Positions 21,701 through 29,979 of a DNA stretch of 64,000 bases are shown here, piece by piece (position 1 is the stretch's first letter; every line of letters begins with the position of its first letter). Under the pieces are notes generated by a model. The model worked only from the letters and a program-made list of their open reading frames with translations, was not told the DNA's origin and searched no databases. The DNA is from an uncultured Alphaproteobacteria bacterium (GTDB lineage Bacteria; Pseudomonadota; Alphaproteobacteria; HIMB59): positions 124,001 to 188,000 of the forward strand of contig CACMUL010000002.1 of NCBI GenBank assembly GCA_902616855.1. The letters run 5' to 3'. A program made the translations under genes and the position numbers.

Positions 21701-24700
21701 ACAGTTATTGTTAAAGTTGCGGTAGCTGTAAGTGAGCCATCAGTGGCTTCATATGTAAATTCATCGGTTTCTATATCACCTGCGTCTAAAGCATCAGCTG
21801 CTGTTTGATCAGCTGTGTATATATAAGATCCGTCAGCACCAATTTTTAAAGTACCGTAAGTTCCGGTAACTGTTGTAAAATTACTTAAATGTGTACTGCT
21901 TGATGTAACAGAAGTGTATCCGCTATCAGTGCTATGTTTGATTTTCGACACACTTAAAGTTGCTGAGTCATCCGCATCTGTATCGTCATTTAATACATCA
22001 TCTTGTGCTCCAGTTTTTGTCACTGAAGCGTCCTCGTTAACGGCATCAGTGTCATCGGTAGCAACAACCGGGTCGTTTATACCTGTGACAGTAATTGTTA
22101 TATTTGCAGTATCTGATCCGGTATTACCATCAGAAACTTCATAGACAAAAACATCTGTAACTACATCACCTGCATCCAAGTCGTCGGCCAAACTTTGGTC
22201 TGCTGTATATATATAAGATCCGTCAGCACCAATTTTTAAAGTACCGTAAGTTCCGGTAACTGTTGTAAAATTACTTAAATGTGTACTGCTTGATGTAACG
22301 TTAGAGAAATCTCCTCCGTTCTTTTTTATTTTTGAAACACTAAGAGTATCTCCTTCAGGATCAGTATCATTTATAAGAACATCTCCTGTGACGCCAGTCG
22401 TTCCATCAGTAACAGTCACTGAGTCATCTTCATCTACTGCATTGGTGTTATCGGTTGCACTTGGGTTCTCATTGTCTTTACCAATAAGTGTAATCGTCAG
22501 AGTTGCGGTATCTGTTGCGTCGTGTTCATCTGATAAAGTATAAGTAAAGGTGTCAGTTAGGTTAGAGCTACTGGCACTAAATCCTGATATGCTGTCCCTA
22601 GCAACATATTTATATGAACCGTCTGATCCAATGGTAAGAGTACCATAAGTTCCTGTTACTGAAGTGCCATTGCTGTCATAGGAGGTATTATTAGTAACAG
22701 ATGAAGATGAACCACCACTAGGTTGAATTGCTGAAATTCTTAATGTAGGAGATGCGTCAGGGTCACTGTCAACATGAGAGCTTGAACTGGTATTAATTAT
22801 GTCACCTGAATGTTCTCCTGTTGCATTAAATGTGCTACCAGAGTCATTGGTTTCGTTGGCATTTGCCCCATTTGTAACTGTCAATGTTTCACCCTCATCA
22901 ATCACACCCACATCATTCTGGGCACTCGGTGTATCGTTCACACCGGTTACTGTAATTGTTAATGTTGCAGTGTCAGTGTCTGTACCATCCGACAATGTGT
23001 AAGTAAAGACATCATCTATGCTGTCTCCAACGTCTAAAGCATCAGCTGCTGTTTGATCAGCTATGTATTTATAAGAGCCATCTGCACCAATTGTCAAAGT
23101 ACCGTAGGTACCAACTATTTGTGTACCGCTACTTTCATAAGTCGAGCTTGAAGAAACAGATCCAGAGTTACCATTTGTATGCGCTATATTTGATACACTT
23201 AGGCTCGCGCTATCATCTGGATCAGAGTCATCGTTCATTACATCGTCTTGCGAAGCTGTTTTTATAACAGTAGCATCTTCCGCAACTGTATCTGTATCAT
23301 TAACAGCAACAGGGGCATCATTAATACCTGTAACTGTAATAGTTAAGTTGGCAGTGTCTGTGAGTGCACCATCTGAAATAGTATAAACGAAAACATCTGT
23401 TACTTGATCACCCGCGTCCAGGTCATCTGCTGCATCTTGATCAGCGACGTAAGTATAAGAACCGTCAGCTCCAATAGTTAAAGTTCCGTATGTTCCAGTG
23501 ACTGATGTGCCACTACTATTATATGTACTTCCTGCGGAAACATTTGAGTCAGTGCCACTGTTATGGTTAATTTTTGTTACAGTAATTGTATCTCCATCAG
23601 GGTCACTGTCATCGTTAAGCACATCATTCTGAGATCCTGTTTTGGTAACCGTAGCGTCCTCATTAACGCTGTCAGTATCATTTACTGCATCAGGTGCTTG
23701 ATTTCCTGTTCTAGTAAATACTCTTATGATGTCACCATGCTGTGCACCATTATTAAATCCCACATAAAGTGTATTTGAGTCAGTATCGACACCAAACCAG
23801 TCACTTTTATGGCCTGAAGGTTTACTAGAATCTGTAACACTTGTGCTCCAAGTCCACTTTAATTTCTCTGTACTCCAAGCATTTTGGCCGCCATTACCGT
23901 GTTGGCTTATTGTGTGATAAGTCGCTCCACTTTTATCAACTCCCGAATATGCAATGATATTATTCATGTTGAACCAAACACCTAGTATTTCATTTTCAAA
24001 AGTAACTGACCTCACAGTATTTCTTCCTGAGTTTTCTGTAGCATAAACATAATATGAATTCATATTGATTGATGAGGCATCAACAGTAGTGGTGCCTGAT
24101 GTTATGTCAGGGCCTGACGTTTGGACACCACTATTATTTTCCTCAAATCCATTAGATGTACTTGTGGTCTTGTAAAAAGTAAATGAGCCTGAGTTTATAT
24201 TTTCTCTCTCTAGGGCAATAACAAAGGGTTTGTTGCCATCAGTGTGATTAGAAGCAGATGCTGCGTGTCCACCATCATTCGTACCCGCTCTTAAATTAGT
24301 TCCCGTATTTTCTACAAAACCATCTAATGATGAAATTCCATTTTGAAGAAGAGAGTGTTTGTAATCAACAACACTAATTCCATTAGTTTCAACGATACCG
24401 TATTTTTTTTCTAAGTTCCAATCACCACCCTTACCTGTAATATCATCAGAGGCCGCGATATCTGCTTGAGTGATATTTCCAATTTGTTGAATAAGTAACT
24501 TTCCCTGATCACCTTGAGCCAAGTTACAACCATAGAATAATAAGTCACCGTCTTGAGTTAACGAGTTACCAATTGATTGAAGTGTAGTGCTAAAAGAATT
24601 AATCGTTTCCGAATTTAATATTGAATTTCCAAGTACTACCTGACCAGTACTTGCGTGTCCTATTATATGTACTGCACCTATGTCACTTTGATCTTGCAAA

Positions 24701-25023
24701 ATACTCTGCATTTTTGCAAAACCGTTTTCGTTGGAGTCAATTAAATAGATAGATTTTGTGTCATCGATAGAGTTAATGATTGTTTGATAATCATCAACGC
24801 CCTTGTCTATGAAAACAATTTCTTTTCTCGAGTCATTATTATTGTGTGTAATCGCTTTTAAATTTGTTGAAAGGTCAGTTTCATTGAGAGAGTTGTTTTG
24901 AATTTGGTCTTCGACAGCTTCAATGGCTTCACTAGCAGCATAAACAGCAGCACCATCGAACATGATTCTCGGTTCCAGCATTTGAATGCTAAAATGTGGA
25001 TAAGTTTTCTGTTTATCAGCCAC
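15712..25023 (-). CDS. Giant (3103 aa) surface protein: LEPR-type N-terminal motif, DUF4347-like domain, 15 VCBS repeats with one beta-propeller-like insertion, Ig/cadherin-like C-terminal modules (GTG start)
   Basis: MLEPRIMFDGAA; VHIIGHASTGQ...LLFYGCNLAQG; repeated VNDTDSVNEDATVTKT..VLNDDTDAD...GTYGTLTIGADGSYTYTADQ...DVFTYTLSDGTATDTATLTITVTGVNDAP; RBS GAGGAGAG upstream. Confidence 0.93.
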   Translation of the reverse strand: MADKQKTYPHFSIQMLEPRIMFDGAAVYAASEAIEAVEDQIQNNSLNETDLSTNLKAITHNNNDSRKEIVFIDKGVDDYQTIINSIDDTKSIYLIDSNENGFAKMQSILQDQSDIGAVHIIGHASTGQVVLGNSILNSETINSFSTTLQSIGNSLTQDGDLLFYGCNLAQGDQGKLLIQQIGNITQADIAASDDITGKGGDWNLEKKYGIVETNGISVVDYKHSLLQNGISSLDGFVENTGTNLRAGTNDGGHAASASNHTDGNKPFVIALERENINSGSFTFYKTTSTSNGFEENNSGVQTSGPDITSGTTTVDASSINMNSYYVYATENSGRNTVRSVTFENEILGVWFNMNNIIAYSGVDKSGATYHTISQHGNGGQNAWSTEKLKWTWSTSVTDSSKPSGHKSDWFGVDTDSNTLYVGFNNGAQHGDIIRVFTRTGNQAPDAVNDTDSVNEDATVTKTGSQNDVLNDDSDPDGDTITVTKINHNSGTDSNVSAGSTYNSSGTSVTGTYGTLTIGADGSYTYVADQDAADDLDAGDQVTDVFVYTISDGALTDTANLTITVTGINDAPVAVNDTDTVAEDATVIKTASQDDVMNDDSDPDDSASLSVSNIAHTNGNSGSVSSSSTYESSGTQIVGTYGTLTIGADGSYKYIADQTAADALDVGDSIDDVFTYTLSDGTDTDTATLTITVTGVNDTPSAQNDVGVIDEGETLTVTNGANANETNDSGSTFNATGEHSGDIINTSSSSHVDSDPDASPTLRISAIQPSGGSSSSVTNNTSYDSNGTSVTGTYGTLTIGSDGSYKYVARDSISGFSASSSNLTDTFTYTLSDEHDATDTATLTITLIGKDNENPSATDNTNAVDEDDSVTVTDGTTGVTGDVLINDTDPEGDTLSVSKIKKNGGDFSNVTSSSTHLSNFTTVTGTYGTLKIGADGSYIYTADQSLADDLDAGDVVTDVFVYEVSDGNTGSDTANITITVTGINDPVVATDDTDAVNEDASVTKTGAQDDVLNDDTDADDSATLSVSKIKHSTDSGYTSVTSSSTHLSNFTTVTGTYGTLKIGADGSYIYTADQTAADALDAGDIETDEFTYEATDGSLTATATLTITVTGVNDTPVAQNDTGTINEDGTLTVINSSNDNTVTPASLDTGSPYATTDTTRSVAFNHDGTKMFVLHHSNSPDISVHTLTTAFDINTASQSSTTDISSHAGNPRGIRFNNDGTKLYISNGSGSNKKIHEFALSTAYDISSLPTPTSTVISGQDGNPRGFTFNTDGTKMFLLGDINDTVYEYSLSTAFDSSTISYTSRSLDFSAKEATPRGISFNATGTKLFITGQQNEDILEYDLSTGFNLSTATFNGAFDVSSYADNPTDIIFNNDGSKAFLARASSNGIQSFSLSSPYSFVDITGEYTGDVIDTTSSSNKDSDADASASLRVSAIQHSSAGSSTAVSNNTTYGASGTTAGTTVSGTYGQLTIGSDGSYKYVANDSDADALDAGDIVTDVFTYTLTDGTATDTATITITVIGINDTPTAQDDEGAITEDLTLTVTNGSNSNISGSLDTTGENSGDVLDTSSSSHKDTDLDTSASLSVKLIRKNLGTDSSVQPGSSYNSSGTSVTGTYGTLTIGADGSYSYAADQAAADAIAAGESQNDVFVYTITDGTQDNTANITIKVLGANDNPSAQNDVGVVNEGSTLTVQNSANANVDGSFDANGEHSGDVIHTTSSSHKDSDLDTNDTLRITQIKKSGGDNSSVSSGSSYNSSGTSVTGSYGTLTIGADGSYTYVASSDISGLSDGATVSDTFTYTLSDGTATTTADLVLTVIGGTASNQSPVAVNDTDSVNENASVTKTGAQNDVLNDDSDPDGDTIRVDQIQHSSAASGTSVSNNTTYGASGTTTGTTVTGTYGQLTIGSDGSYVYSANQTAAEALAAGVQEDDVFTYRITDGSATATATLTITVTGVNDAPVAVDDTDSVNENETVTKTGSQNDVLNDDTDTDTGASLSVSNISHTNGNSGSVSSSSTYNSSGTQIVGTYGTLTIGADGSYTYTADQTAADALDVGDSDDDVFTYTLTDGTATDTATLTITVSGKNDTPAGVDDTDSVNEDATVTKTGSEDDVLNDDTDADTDASLTVTNISHTNGNSGSVSSGSTYNSSGTQIVGTYGTLTIGANGSYTYTADQTAADDLDANDPATDVFTYTLTDENSATATATLTITITGVNDAPVAVNDTDSVNEDATVSKTAVQDDVLNDDTDADDSASLTVSAIRTGAEDGTGNSGTVGSALTGTYGTLTLNSNGSYTYVADQSAADDLDAGDTANDVFTYTVSDGTATDTATLTITVTGVNDTPVAVDDTDSVDEDSSVTKLAIQDDVLNDDTDADDDDSANLTVTKIQPGSGSESNVSSSTTHLNGTSVTGTYGTLVIGSNGAYKYTADQTATDALDAGDTETDVFTYTVSDGTATDTATLTITVTGVNDDPVGVNDTDSVLEDKTITKTAVQDDLLNDDTDADDSSSLTVTNISHSNGNSGTVASSSTYQSNGTQIVGTYGTLTVGADGSYTYTADQDAADNIADGSTETDVFTYTLSDGTASDTATITITVTGQDNEVVGNNDEGSVIDGNTLSVGNKASGLLSNDTNEGTDADETADAVVSSVRTGTEAGTGTSGTVGSSLKGTYGTLTLNSDGTYSYVADQDGADILTPDTTAIDYFTYTISNGTSTDTAQLAVTVTGINDAPTSSTAPTFRGAENNRIVIQSKLFFDDPDPSTSTYGQLTYSYGGLPSGLTVNDAGRIRGRLPEGTYTFTVTATDGGNLSTQQTFTIIIGKPGKPGEAPTPPLIVKQKTLEAAIADKTVTFETPKVNDQIADLAVRGNLGSLVKEYTFNGGMKVIDVAVEDLNIDQSGRPGINENTLLGFAIGDDYRLNVKQYTGTLEDGSSLPSWIRVDPSTGQTIVQFPQNIYSIDVKVIAIDNDNSTREINVTLDRNSVSQDKALKRDLEPFIDRSAALKTEVTVDEKGQMLLDTQNDLEDGSILNDTLNPNDSNNNDNQTPNTDDQSNLIDIPTIPGEIEDVISQEAIVLNSQNFETDEKLIKFATLQEQLDLQYEGHENYGDKLVKVSG
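16870..23705 (-). repeat. 15 tandem VCBS-type coding repeats (about 120-150 aa each, one expanded)
   Basis: Manual parsing of the translated ORF into repeats ending ITVTGVNDxP/equivalent. Confidence 0.85.
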
Positions 25024-25172
25024 TTATTTACTCTCCTCTTATCTCTCCAGCCCAGAAATATACAATAAATTCAATGGATTTTCATTTAATTTGTAAAAAT
25101 ATATAAGAATTTCATAGTTGTTTTTTATCCACAATTATGAGATTTTATGCTGTTATTTTTGACGGGGAAAGA

Positions 25173-27584
25173 ATGGCTAATTATAAGGTTTTTGTTGTAT
25201 TTATTGCTACAATTTTCATTTGGGGGTGTTCAAAGACACCCATGCCAATTGTAAAAGAAGAAGTCCAGCTTTCATCCCAAAAAGATTTAGAGTATCTCAA
25301 ACAAACATCTGAAGGTGCTCCTTTAGAGATTGATCTTTACCAGGCTATTGCGATCGCAATCAAAAATAACCGCGATTTACGATTGAATCTAATGGACTCC
25401 GCATTAAGTCAAGGCCAAATAGATGTGGTCAAGTTTGATATGTTGCCGAAACTATCAATCAACGCAGGTTATAAAGTTTTAGAAAAACATCCCGCTTCAA
25501 CGAGTGTTAATATGACTGCTGAAAAAGACAGCGATGGAAACGATATTACTGGTACAGAAAATACAGCTGCAGAGGCTATTGCCGATAGCCCTACATACAC
25601 TCTCTCACAACAAACACCCTCAAATTCATATGACATAGGTTTCACTTGGAATGCACTAGACTTTGGTTTGTCTTATGTCAGAGCAGGTCAGCAAGCTAAC
25701 AAATATTTAATTTCAAAAGAGTTAGAACGTAAGGCTATTCATAATTTAACAAAAGAAGTTATTTATGCCTATTGGAAGACACTTTCTGCAGACGAACTAT
25801 TAAGTCAAATAAATCCTTTAATGGATAGGGTTAATGCAGCTTTAGATGATTATGAATACATTGAAGAGCTTTTAATTAGTTCGCCTATGGATGCTTTATT
25901 GTACCAAAAAGAATTACTGGATGTTTTACAAATTTTAAATACACAGCGTCGAGCTTTAATGGACTCTCGCGCACAGTTATCTAAATTAATGGGACTATTA
26001 CCAAATCAAGAATATACTTTAATCAAAACAGAACAGCCTCTAACGGAGTTAAATATGTCTCTAGAAGAGCAAGAAGAGGCAGCATTATTTTCAAGACCAG
26101 AACTTTTAGAGGTTAGATACCAAGAAAAAGTTACAGCTCAAGAGGCAAAAGCTTCCATGCTCTCATTGTTTCCATCACTTCAATTTAATGCCACATGGAC
26201 TTATGACTCTAATAAGTATTTGTTAAACAAAGATAATGTGGAGTACGGTGCTGTTTTTGGCGCTAATTTATTGAATATTTTTCAAGCAAGTAACATCAAT
26301 GACATTAATCAAATTAATGAAAAACTCATCGAAGAGCAAAGATTAGCTGTTTCAATGGCTGTTTTATCTCAAGTCCATATTGCTAATATCAACTATGCAC
26401 AAAGTTTAAGAGAATACAGTAACGCTAAACACTACCTTAATGTTGCTAAGAGAATTAATGATTTAATTTCAAATGCTCAAAAAATATCTCGTTTTGGAGA
26501 ATTAGAAATGATAAGAGAAGAAGCAAGCCTGCTTGTTTCGCAATTGAGAAATGACATTGCATATGCTGAATTACAATATAGCCTGGGAACGTTGTATTCA
26601 TCTGTGGGAATGAACTTTACCCCAGAAAATTTATCTCAAATCAGCGATAATGAATTAGCATTTGCTCTTAAAGAAAATTTAAATCGTTGGACAAAAAAAT
26701 ATAATTCGTTTGTAACTATACCATTGAATGAGCAAAACCCTGTCCTTGTTCAATCAGCAAAAATAGTCGAAGAGAATGTGAATTTATCAAATTATGATTT
26801 CGTGGATTTTATATTTCAATTTGATGAGAAAACATTTTACTTAGAGGGTAGTGGCAAAACTAGATACAGCGTAAAGATGGCTAATGGGGATGCCTTACCA
26901 TCATGGCTCGTATTCCTTCCTTCACAATATACTTTTGTTGCTAATCCGCCATTTGCTATGGGATCATTAGATTTAATAGTTGAAGCAAGTAACGATATCA
27001 CAAATATTTCTGATACATTTACACTTAGTTGGAATACAAATAATTTGCGCCCTAAAAACACTCCTGAGGAAAAAATTAATGAAGACCTATTAGATGAACT
27101 AAACGAGATACTTGAAGCAAAACTTAAAAGTATCATTATCTTTGATGAGGAAGTAAATGAGGAACAGCTTGACTCTTTAATAGCAGCACTCAATTTTAAA
27201 GAGCAACAAAATGTAGAGGAAACATCTGACATAATCTTCGACTCAAGTTTCAAAATAAAATCTAAGCCCAAGCCCAGTAAAAATGTTTTAATTGCCGCTC
27301 TTAATGACAGTCTCGGGAGTCAAATAGAGTCAATGACTTCTTATGATCCCAATCAATCAGCGTTTATTCAAATTGGTGCTTTTAAGAAAGAAAAAGTCTC
27401 AAAAATTGTTGCTGATGATGTAGCAAAAAAAATAGGCACGCGTGTAGAGGTTAGACCAACATTAGTTTCAGATCCAGTAATGTACAGAATTTTAGTAGGA
27501 CCAGAACATAAAGATCAAATTGTAAATGTAATTGCCGATATCATGGAACTGGGAATATCGGATTATTTTTTAACCCAAGGATAA
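25173..27584 (+). CDS. TolC-like outer-membrane efflux lipoprotein with cadherin-like module and C-terminal SPOR domain (ORF track start 25137; Met at 25173 gives a lipoprotein signal)
   Basis: MANYKVFVVFIATIFIWGC lipobox; coiled-coil OEP region; GDALPSWLVFLPSQYTF...LDLIVEASND module; C-terminal SAFIQIGAFKKEKVSKIVADDVAKKIGTRVEVRPTLVSDPVMYRILVGP SPOR motif. Confidence 0.87.
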   Translation: MANYKVFVVFIATIFIWGCSKTPMPIVKEEVQLSSQKDLEYLKQTSEGAPLEIDLYQAIAIAIKNNRDLRLNLMDSALSQGQIDVVKFDMLPKLSINAGYKVLEKHPASTSVNMTAEKDSDGNDITGTENTAAEAIADSPTYTLSQQTPSNSYDIGFTWNALDFGLSYVRAGQQANKYLISKELERKAIHNLTKEVIYAYWKTLSADELLSQINPLMDRVNAALDDYEYIEELLISSPMDALLYQKELLDVLQILNTQRRALMDSRAQLSKLMGLLPNQEYTLIKTEQPLTELNMSLEEQEEAALFSRPELLEVRYQEKVTAQEAKASMLSLFPSLQFNATWTYDSNKYLLNKDNVEYGAVFGANLLNIFQASNINDINQINEKLIEEQRLAVSMAVLSQVHIANINYAQSLREYSNAKHYLNVAKRINDLISNAQKISRFGELEMIREEASLLVSQLRNDIAYAELQYSLGTLYSSVGMNFTPENLSQISDNELAFALKENLNRWTKKYNSFVTIPLNEQNPVLVQSAKIVEENVNLSNYDFVDFIFQFDEKTFYLEGSGKTRYSVKMANGDALPSWLVFLPSQYTFVANPPFAMGSLDLIVEASNDITNISDTFTLSWNTNNLRPKNTPEEKINEDLLDELNEILEAKLKSIIIFDEEVNEEQLDSLIAALNFKEQQNVEETSDIIFDSSFKIKSKPKPSKNVLIAALNDSLGSQIESMTSYDPNQSAFIQIGAFKKEKVSKIVADDVAKKIGTRVEVRPTLVSDPVMYRILVGPEHKDQIVNVIADIMELGISDYFLTQG

Positions 27585-27626
27585 ATTAGCAAAATGAATG
27601 AGTCTAAAGCGAAGTAAATTTTGGAC

Positions 27627-28820
27627 CTAGAATTTAAGTTTATTTTTTTTTAGCCTTAATGCATTGAGTTTTATAAAACCCTCTGCGTCACGTTGATCAT
27701 AATTTGAAGTCTCAAAAGTTGCTAGGTCTTCATCATATAAGCTATTAGGTGACTGTCTTCCAATAACAATCACATTGCCTTTATATAGAGCCAACCTTAC
27801 TTCACCGTTTACTCTTTTCTGCGTGGCATCAATTGCTTTTTGCATCATTACTCTTTCTGGTGCGAACCAATATCCATTATAAACCAATCTCGCATACTTA
27901 GGCATAAGTTCATCTTTTGTGAAAACCTCTTCTCTGTCCAAAGTAATGCTTTCCATAGCACGGTGGGCTTTAAGAAGAATTGTCCCGCCTGGTGTTTCAT
28001 ATACTCCTCGAGATTTAATTCCCACGTATCTATTTTCTACAATATCTATTCTTCCAATTCCGTTTACTGCTCCTAGTTTATTTAACTTTTCTAATAGATT
28101 GAATGGTGAGAGTTTTTTTCCGTTAATAGCAATAGGATCACCATTTTTAAATTGAATAGTTATCAATGTCTCTTTGTTCGGTGCTGACAGAGGACTTTTT
28201 GAAATACCAAAAACATTTTCAGGTGGTCTTTTCCAAGGGTCTTCAAGAATTTTTCCTTCAGCAGATCGATGAAGAACATTTGCATCTACACTGTACGGAG
28301 ACTCTTTCTTATTATGTTTCATGATAGGAATTTTGTTATTAGCTGCAAATTCCAACAGTTTTGTTCTAGATGATAAATCCCACTCTCTCCAGGGTGCAAT
28401 TACTTTTATTTTAGGATCTAAGGCATAGTAAGAAAATTCAAATCTTACCTGATCATTTCCTTTACCTGTTGCTCCATGAGACACTGCGTTAGCTTTTTCT
28501 TTTTTTGCAATTTCAATTTGTCTCTTAGCAATTAATGGTCGAGCAATTGATGTGCCTAGAAGATACTCACCCTCATAAATTGTATTACAACGAAACATTG
28601 GAAAAACATAGTCTCTAACAAATTCTTCTTTTAAATTTTCAATGTATATTTTCTTAGCGCCAAGTTTTTTTGCTTTGATTTTCGCTTCAGTTAACTCTGC
28701 GCCTTGACCAAGATCAGCTGCATAGGCGATGACATCTGCGTTATATTCAGTTTGCAGCCATTTCAGTATGACGCTTGTGTCTAATCCGCCTGAGTAGGCT
28801 AAAACAATTTTATTTTTCAT
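27627..28820 (-). CDS. argG: Argininosuccinate synthase
   Basis: [37 protein letters not shown]. Confidence 0.97.
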   Translation of the reverse strand: MKNKIVLAYSGGLDTSVILKWLQTEYNADVIAYAADLGQGAELTEAKIKAKKLGAKKIYIENLKEEFVRDYVFPMFRCNTIYEGEYLLGTSIARPLIAKRQIEIAKKEKANAVSHGATGKGNDQVRFEFSYYALDPKIKVIAPWREWDLSSRTKLLEFAANNKIPIMKHNKKESPYSVDANVLHRSAEGKILEDPWKRPPENVFGISKSPLSAPNKETLITIQFKNGDPIAINGKKLSPFNLLEKLNKLGAVNGIGRIDIVENRYVGIKSRGVYETPGGTILLKAHRAMESITLDREEVFTKDELMPKYARLVYNGYWFAPERVMMQKAIDATQKRVNGEVRLALYKGNVIVIGRQSPNSLYDEDLATFETSNYDQRDAEGFIKLNALRLKKNKLKF

Positions 28821-28824
28821 TTTC

Positions 28825-29301
28825 TTAGCAGTCTTGTTGAAGAGAATTATATGCGTTAGTAAAACCTATTAACGTATAAGCATCTGTTGTTTCTGTACCT
28901 CTTTTTGAATATCCAACAACTGTCATTTTTTTACCAGCTTTTAAAGCTTTAATGATGACAGTATCATCTGCCATCGACCAAGCAGAGTCATCTTCTCCAA
29001 AAAATTGATAATTTTTTGAGTCAATAGTAACTTTAACATATTTTTGTGAGTCATATGGATAGCCAGCGTCTATTCTTACGTATTCAGCTGCTCCTTCTTT
29101 GAATACATAAAAAATTACTGCTCCTCTGTTTGTGTAATCACCTTTTTCTGAAGTCGGTACTTGAAAAATTGAACATGTTTTGTTGTTTATTTTTTTAAAG
29201 GACCACTTGCCGTGCTCGAAATCAATAGAGTGACTAGCAAACAAATTACTCATTAGAAAACATAAGAACAAAACTAGATATGATAATTTTTGTTTAAACA
29301 T
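28825..29301 (-). CDS. Invasion-associated locus B (IalB)-like secreted protein
   Basis: Signal peptide, W-x-C..F, conserved spacing and C-terminal Cys ([15 protein letters not shown]). Confidence 0.7.
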   Translation of the reverse strand: MFKQKLSYLVLFLCFLMSNLFASHSIDFEHGKWSFKKINNKTCSIFQVPTSEKGDYTNRGAVIFYVFKEGAAEYVRIDAGYPYDSQKYVKVTIDSKNYQFFGEDDSAWSMADDTVIIKALKAGKKMTVVGYSKRGTETTDAYTLIGFTNAYNSLQQDC

Positions 29302-29335
29302 GCTGATTTGATGTCAGAGAATATACCAATTAAGA

Positions 29336-29977
29336 TTGATTTTTAAAATAATAAATGGAATGATGTATATGGAGAGATTAATGGTTAAAGTTAAAAATCC
29401 CTTTGTGGAGGCATTACAGAATATTGCTGAAAGGCAGGATATTGGGAGTTTTAAAAAAATTTTTGATTATTTTGGTCCAAGGCTGAAGTCTTTTTTAATG
29501 AAGTCAGGTGCAGATGATGCTGTCGCAGAGGAAATAATTCAAGAAACCATGACAATTATCTGGACCAAAGCTGATTATTATGACCCATCTGTGGCTTCAC
29601 CAAGTACCTGGATTTATACTATTGCTCGGAATAAGAAAATTGACATTTTAAGAAAAACTAGAAAAGCGGTTTTGGAGGACATTGAGACTGCAATTTTGCC
29701 TCCCGTTGAATCCAAAGCAGATGAGAATATCGAACATGATCAAAAATTTGAAATGGTAGCACAATATTTAGATGATCTTCCAAAAGATCAACTAGATCTG
29801 CTAAAAATGAATTTCTTCGAGGAAAAATCACATGGTGAAATCGCTGAGATTACCAAAATCCCATTAGGCACTGTAAAATCAAGAATTCGTCTAGCATTAG
29901 AGAAGATCCGCGGCAAATTGGAACAAGACGGAAGTATGGTTAATCTAAATAATGATGGCGGTAGTATGGTTAATTAA
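29336..29977 (+). CDS. ECF RNA polymerase sigma factor (start may be at an internal Met)
   Basis: Sigma2 (EEIIQETMTIIWTKADYYDPSVASPSTWIYTIARNKKIDILRK) and sigma4 (HGEIAEITKIPLGTVKSRIRLALEKIR). Confidence 0.92.
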   Translation: MIFKIINGMMYMERLMVKVKNPFVEALQNIAERQDIGSFKKIFDYFGPRLKSFLMKSGADDAVAEEIIQETMTIIWTKADYYDPSVASPSTWIYTIARNKKIDILRKTRKAVLEDIETAILPPVESKADENIEHDQKFEMVAQYLDDLPKDQLDLLKMNFFEEKSHGEIAEITKIPLGTVKSRIRLALEKIRGKLEQDGSMVNLNNDGGSMVN

Positions 29978-29979
29978 AA

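Noticed and set aside
16870-23705. CRISPR-like or satellite repeat array
   Set aside because: Repeat period is several hundred bp, in frame, with VCBS protein homology; no short direct repeats with unique spacers and no cas genes.
15932-23778. Many plus-strand ORFs (e.g. 16376..16669, 18218..18460, 20324..20524, 21914..22144, 22799..23002) inside the giant gene
   Set aside because: They are antisense shadows of the repetitive VCBS coding sequence; their translations repeat in the same way and lack RBS or recognisable families.
15712-25023. RTX adhesin of the LapA type
   Set aside because: No GGxGxDxxx nonapeptide tract near the C-terminus and no LapB/LapD/LapG-type genes in the window.
26837-27271. 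144-aa antisense ORF in the TolC-like gene
   Set aside because: Low-complexity Ser/Phe-rich shadow of the acidic linker and module region; no RBS or homology.
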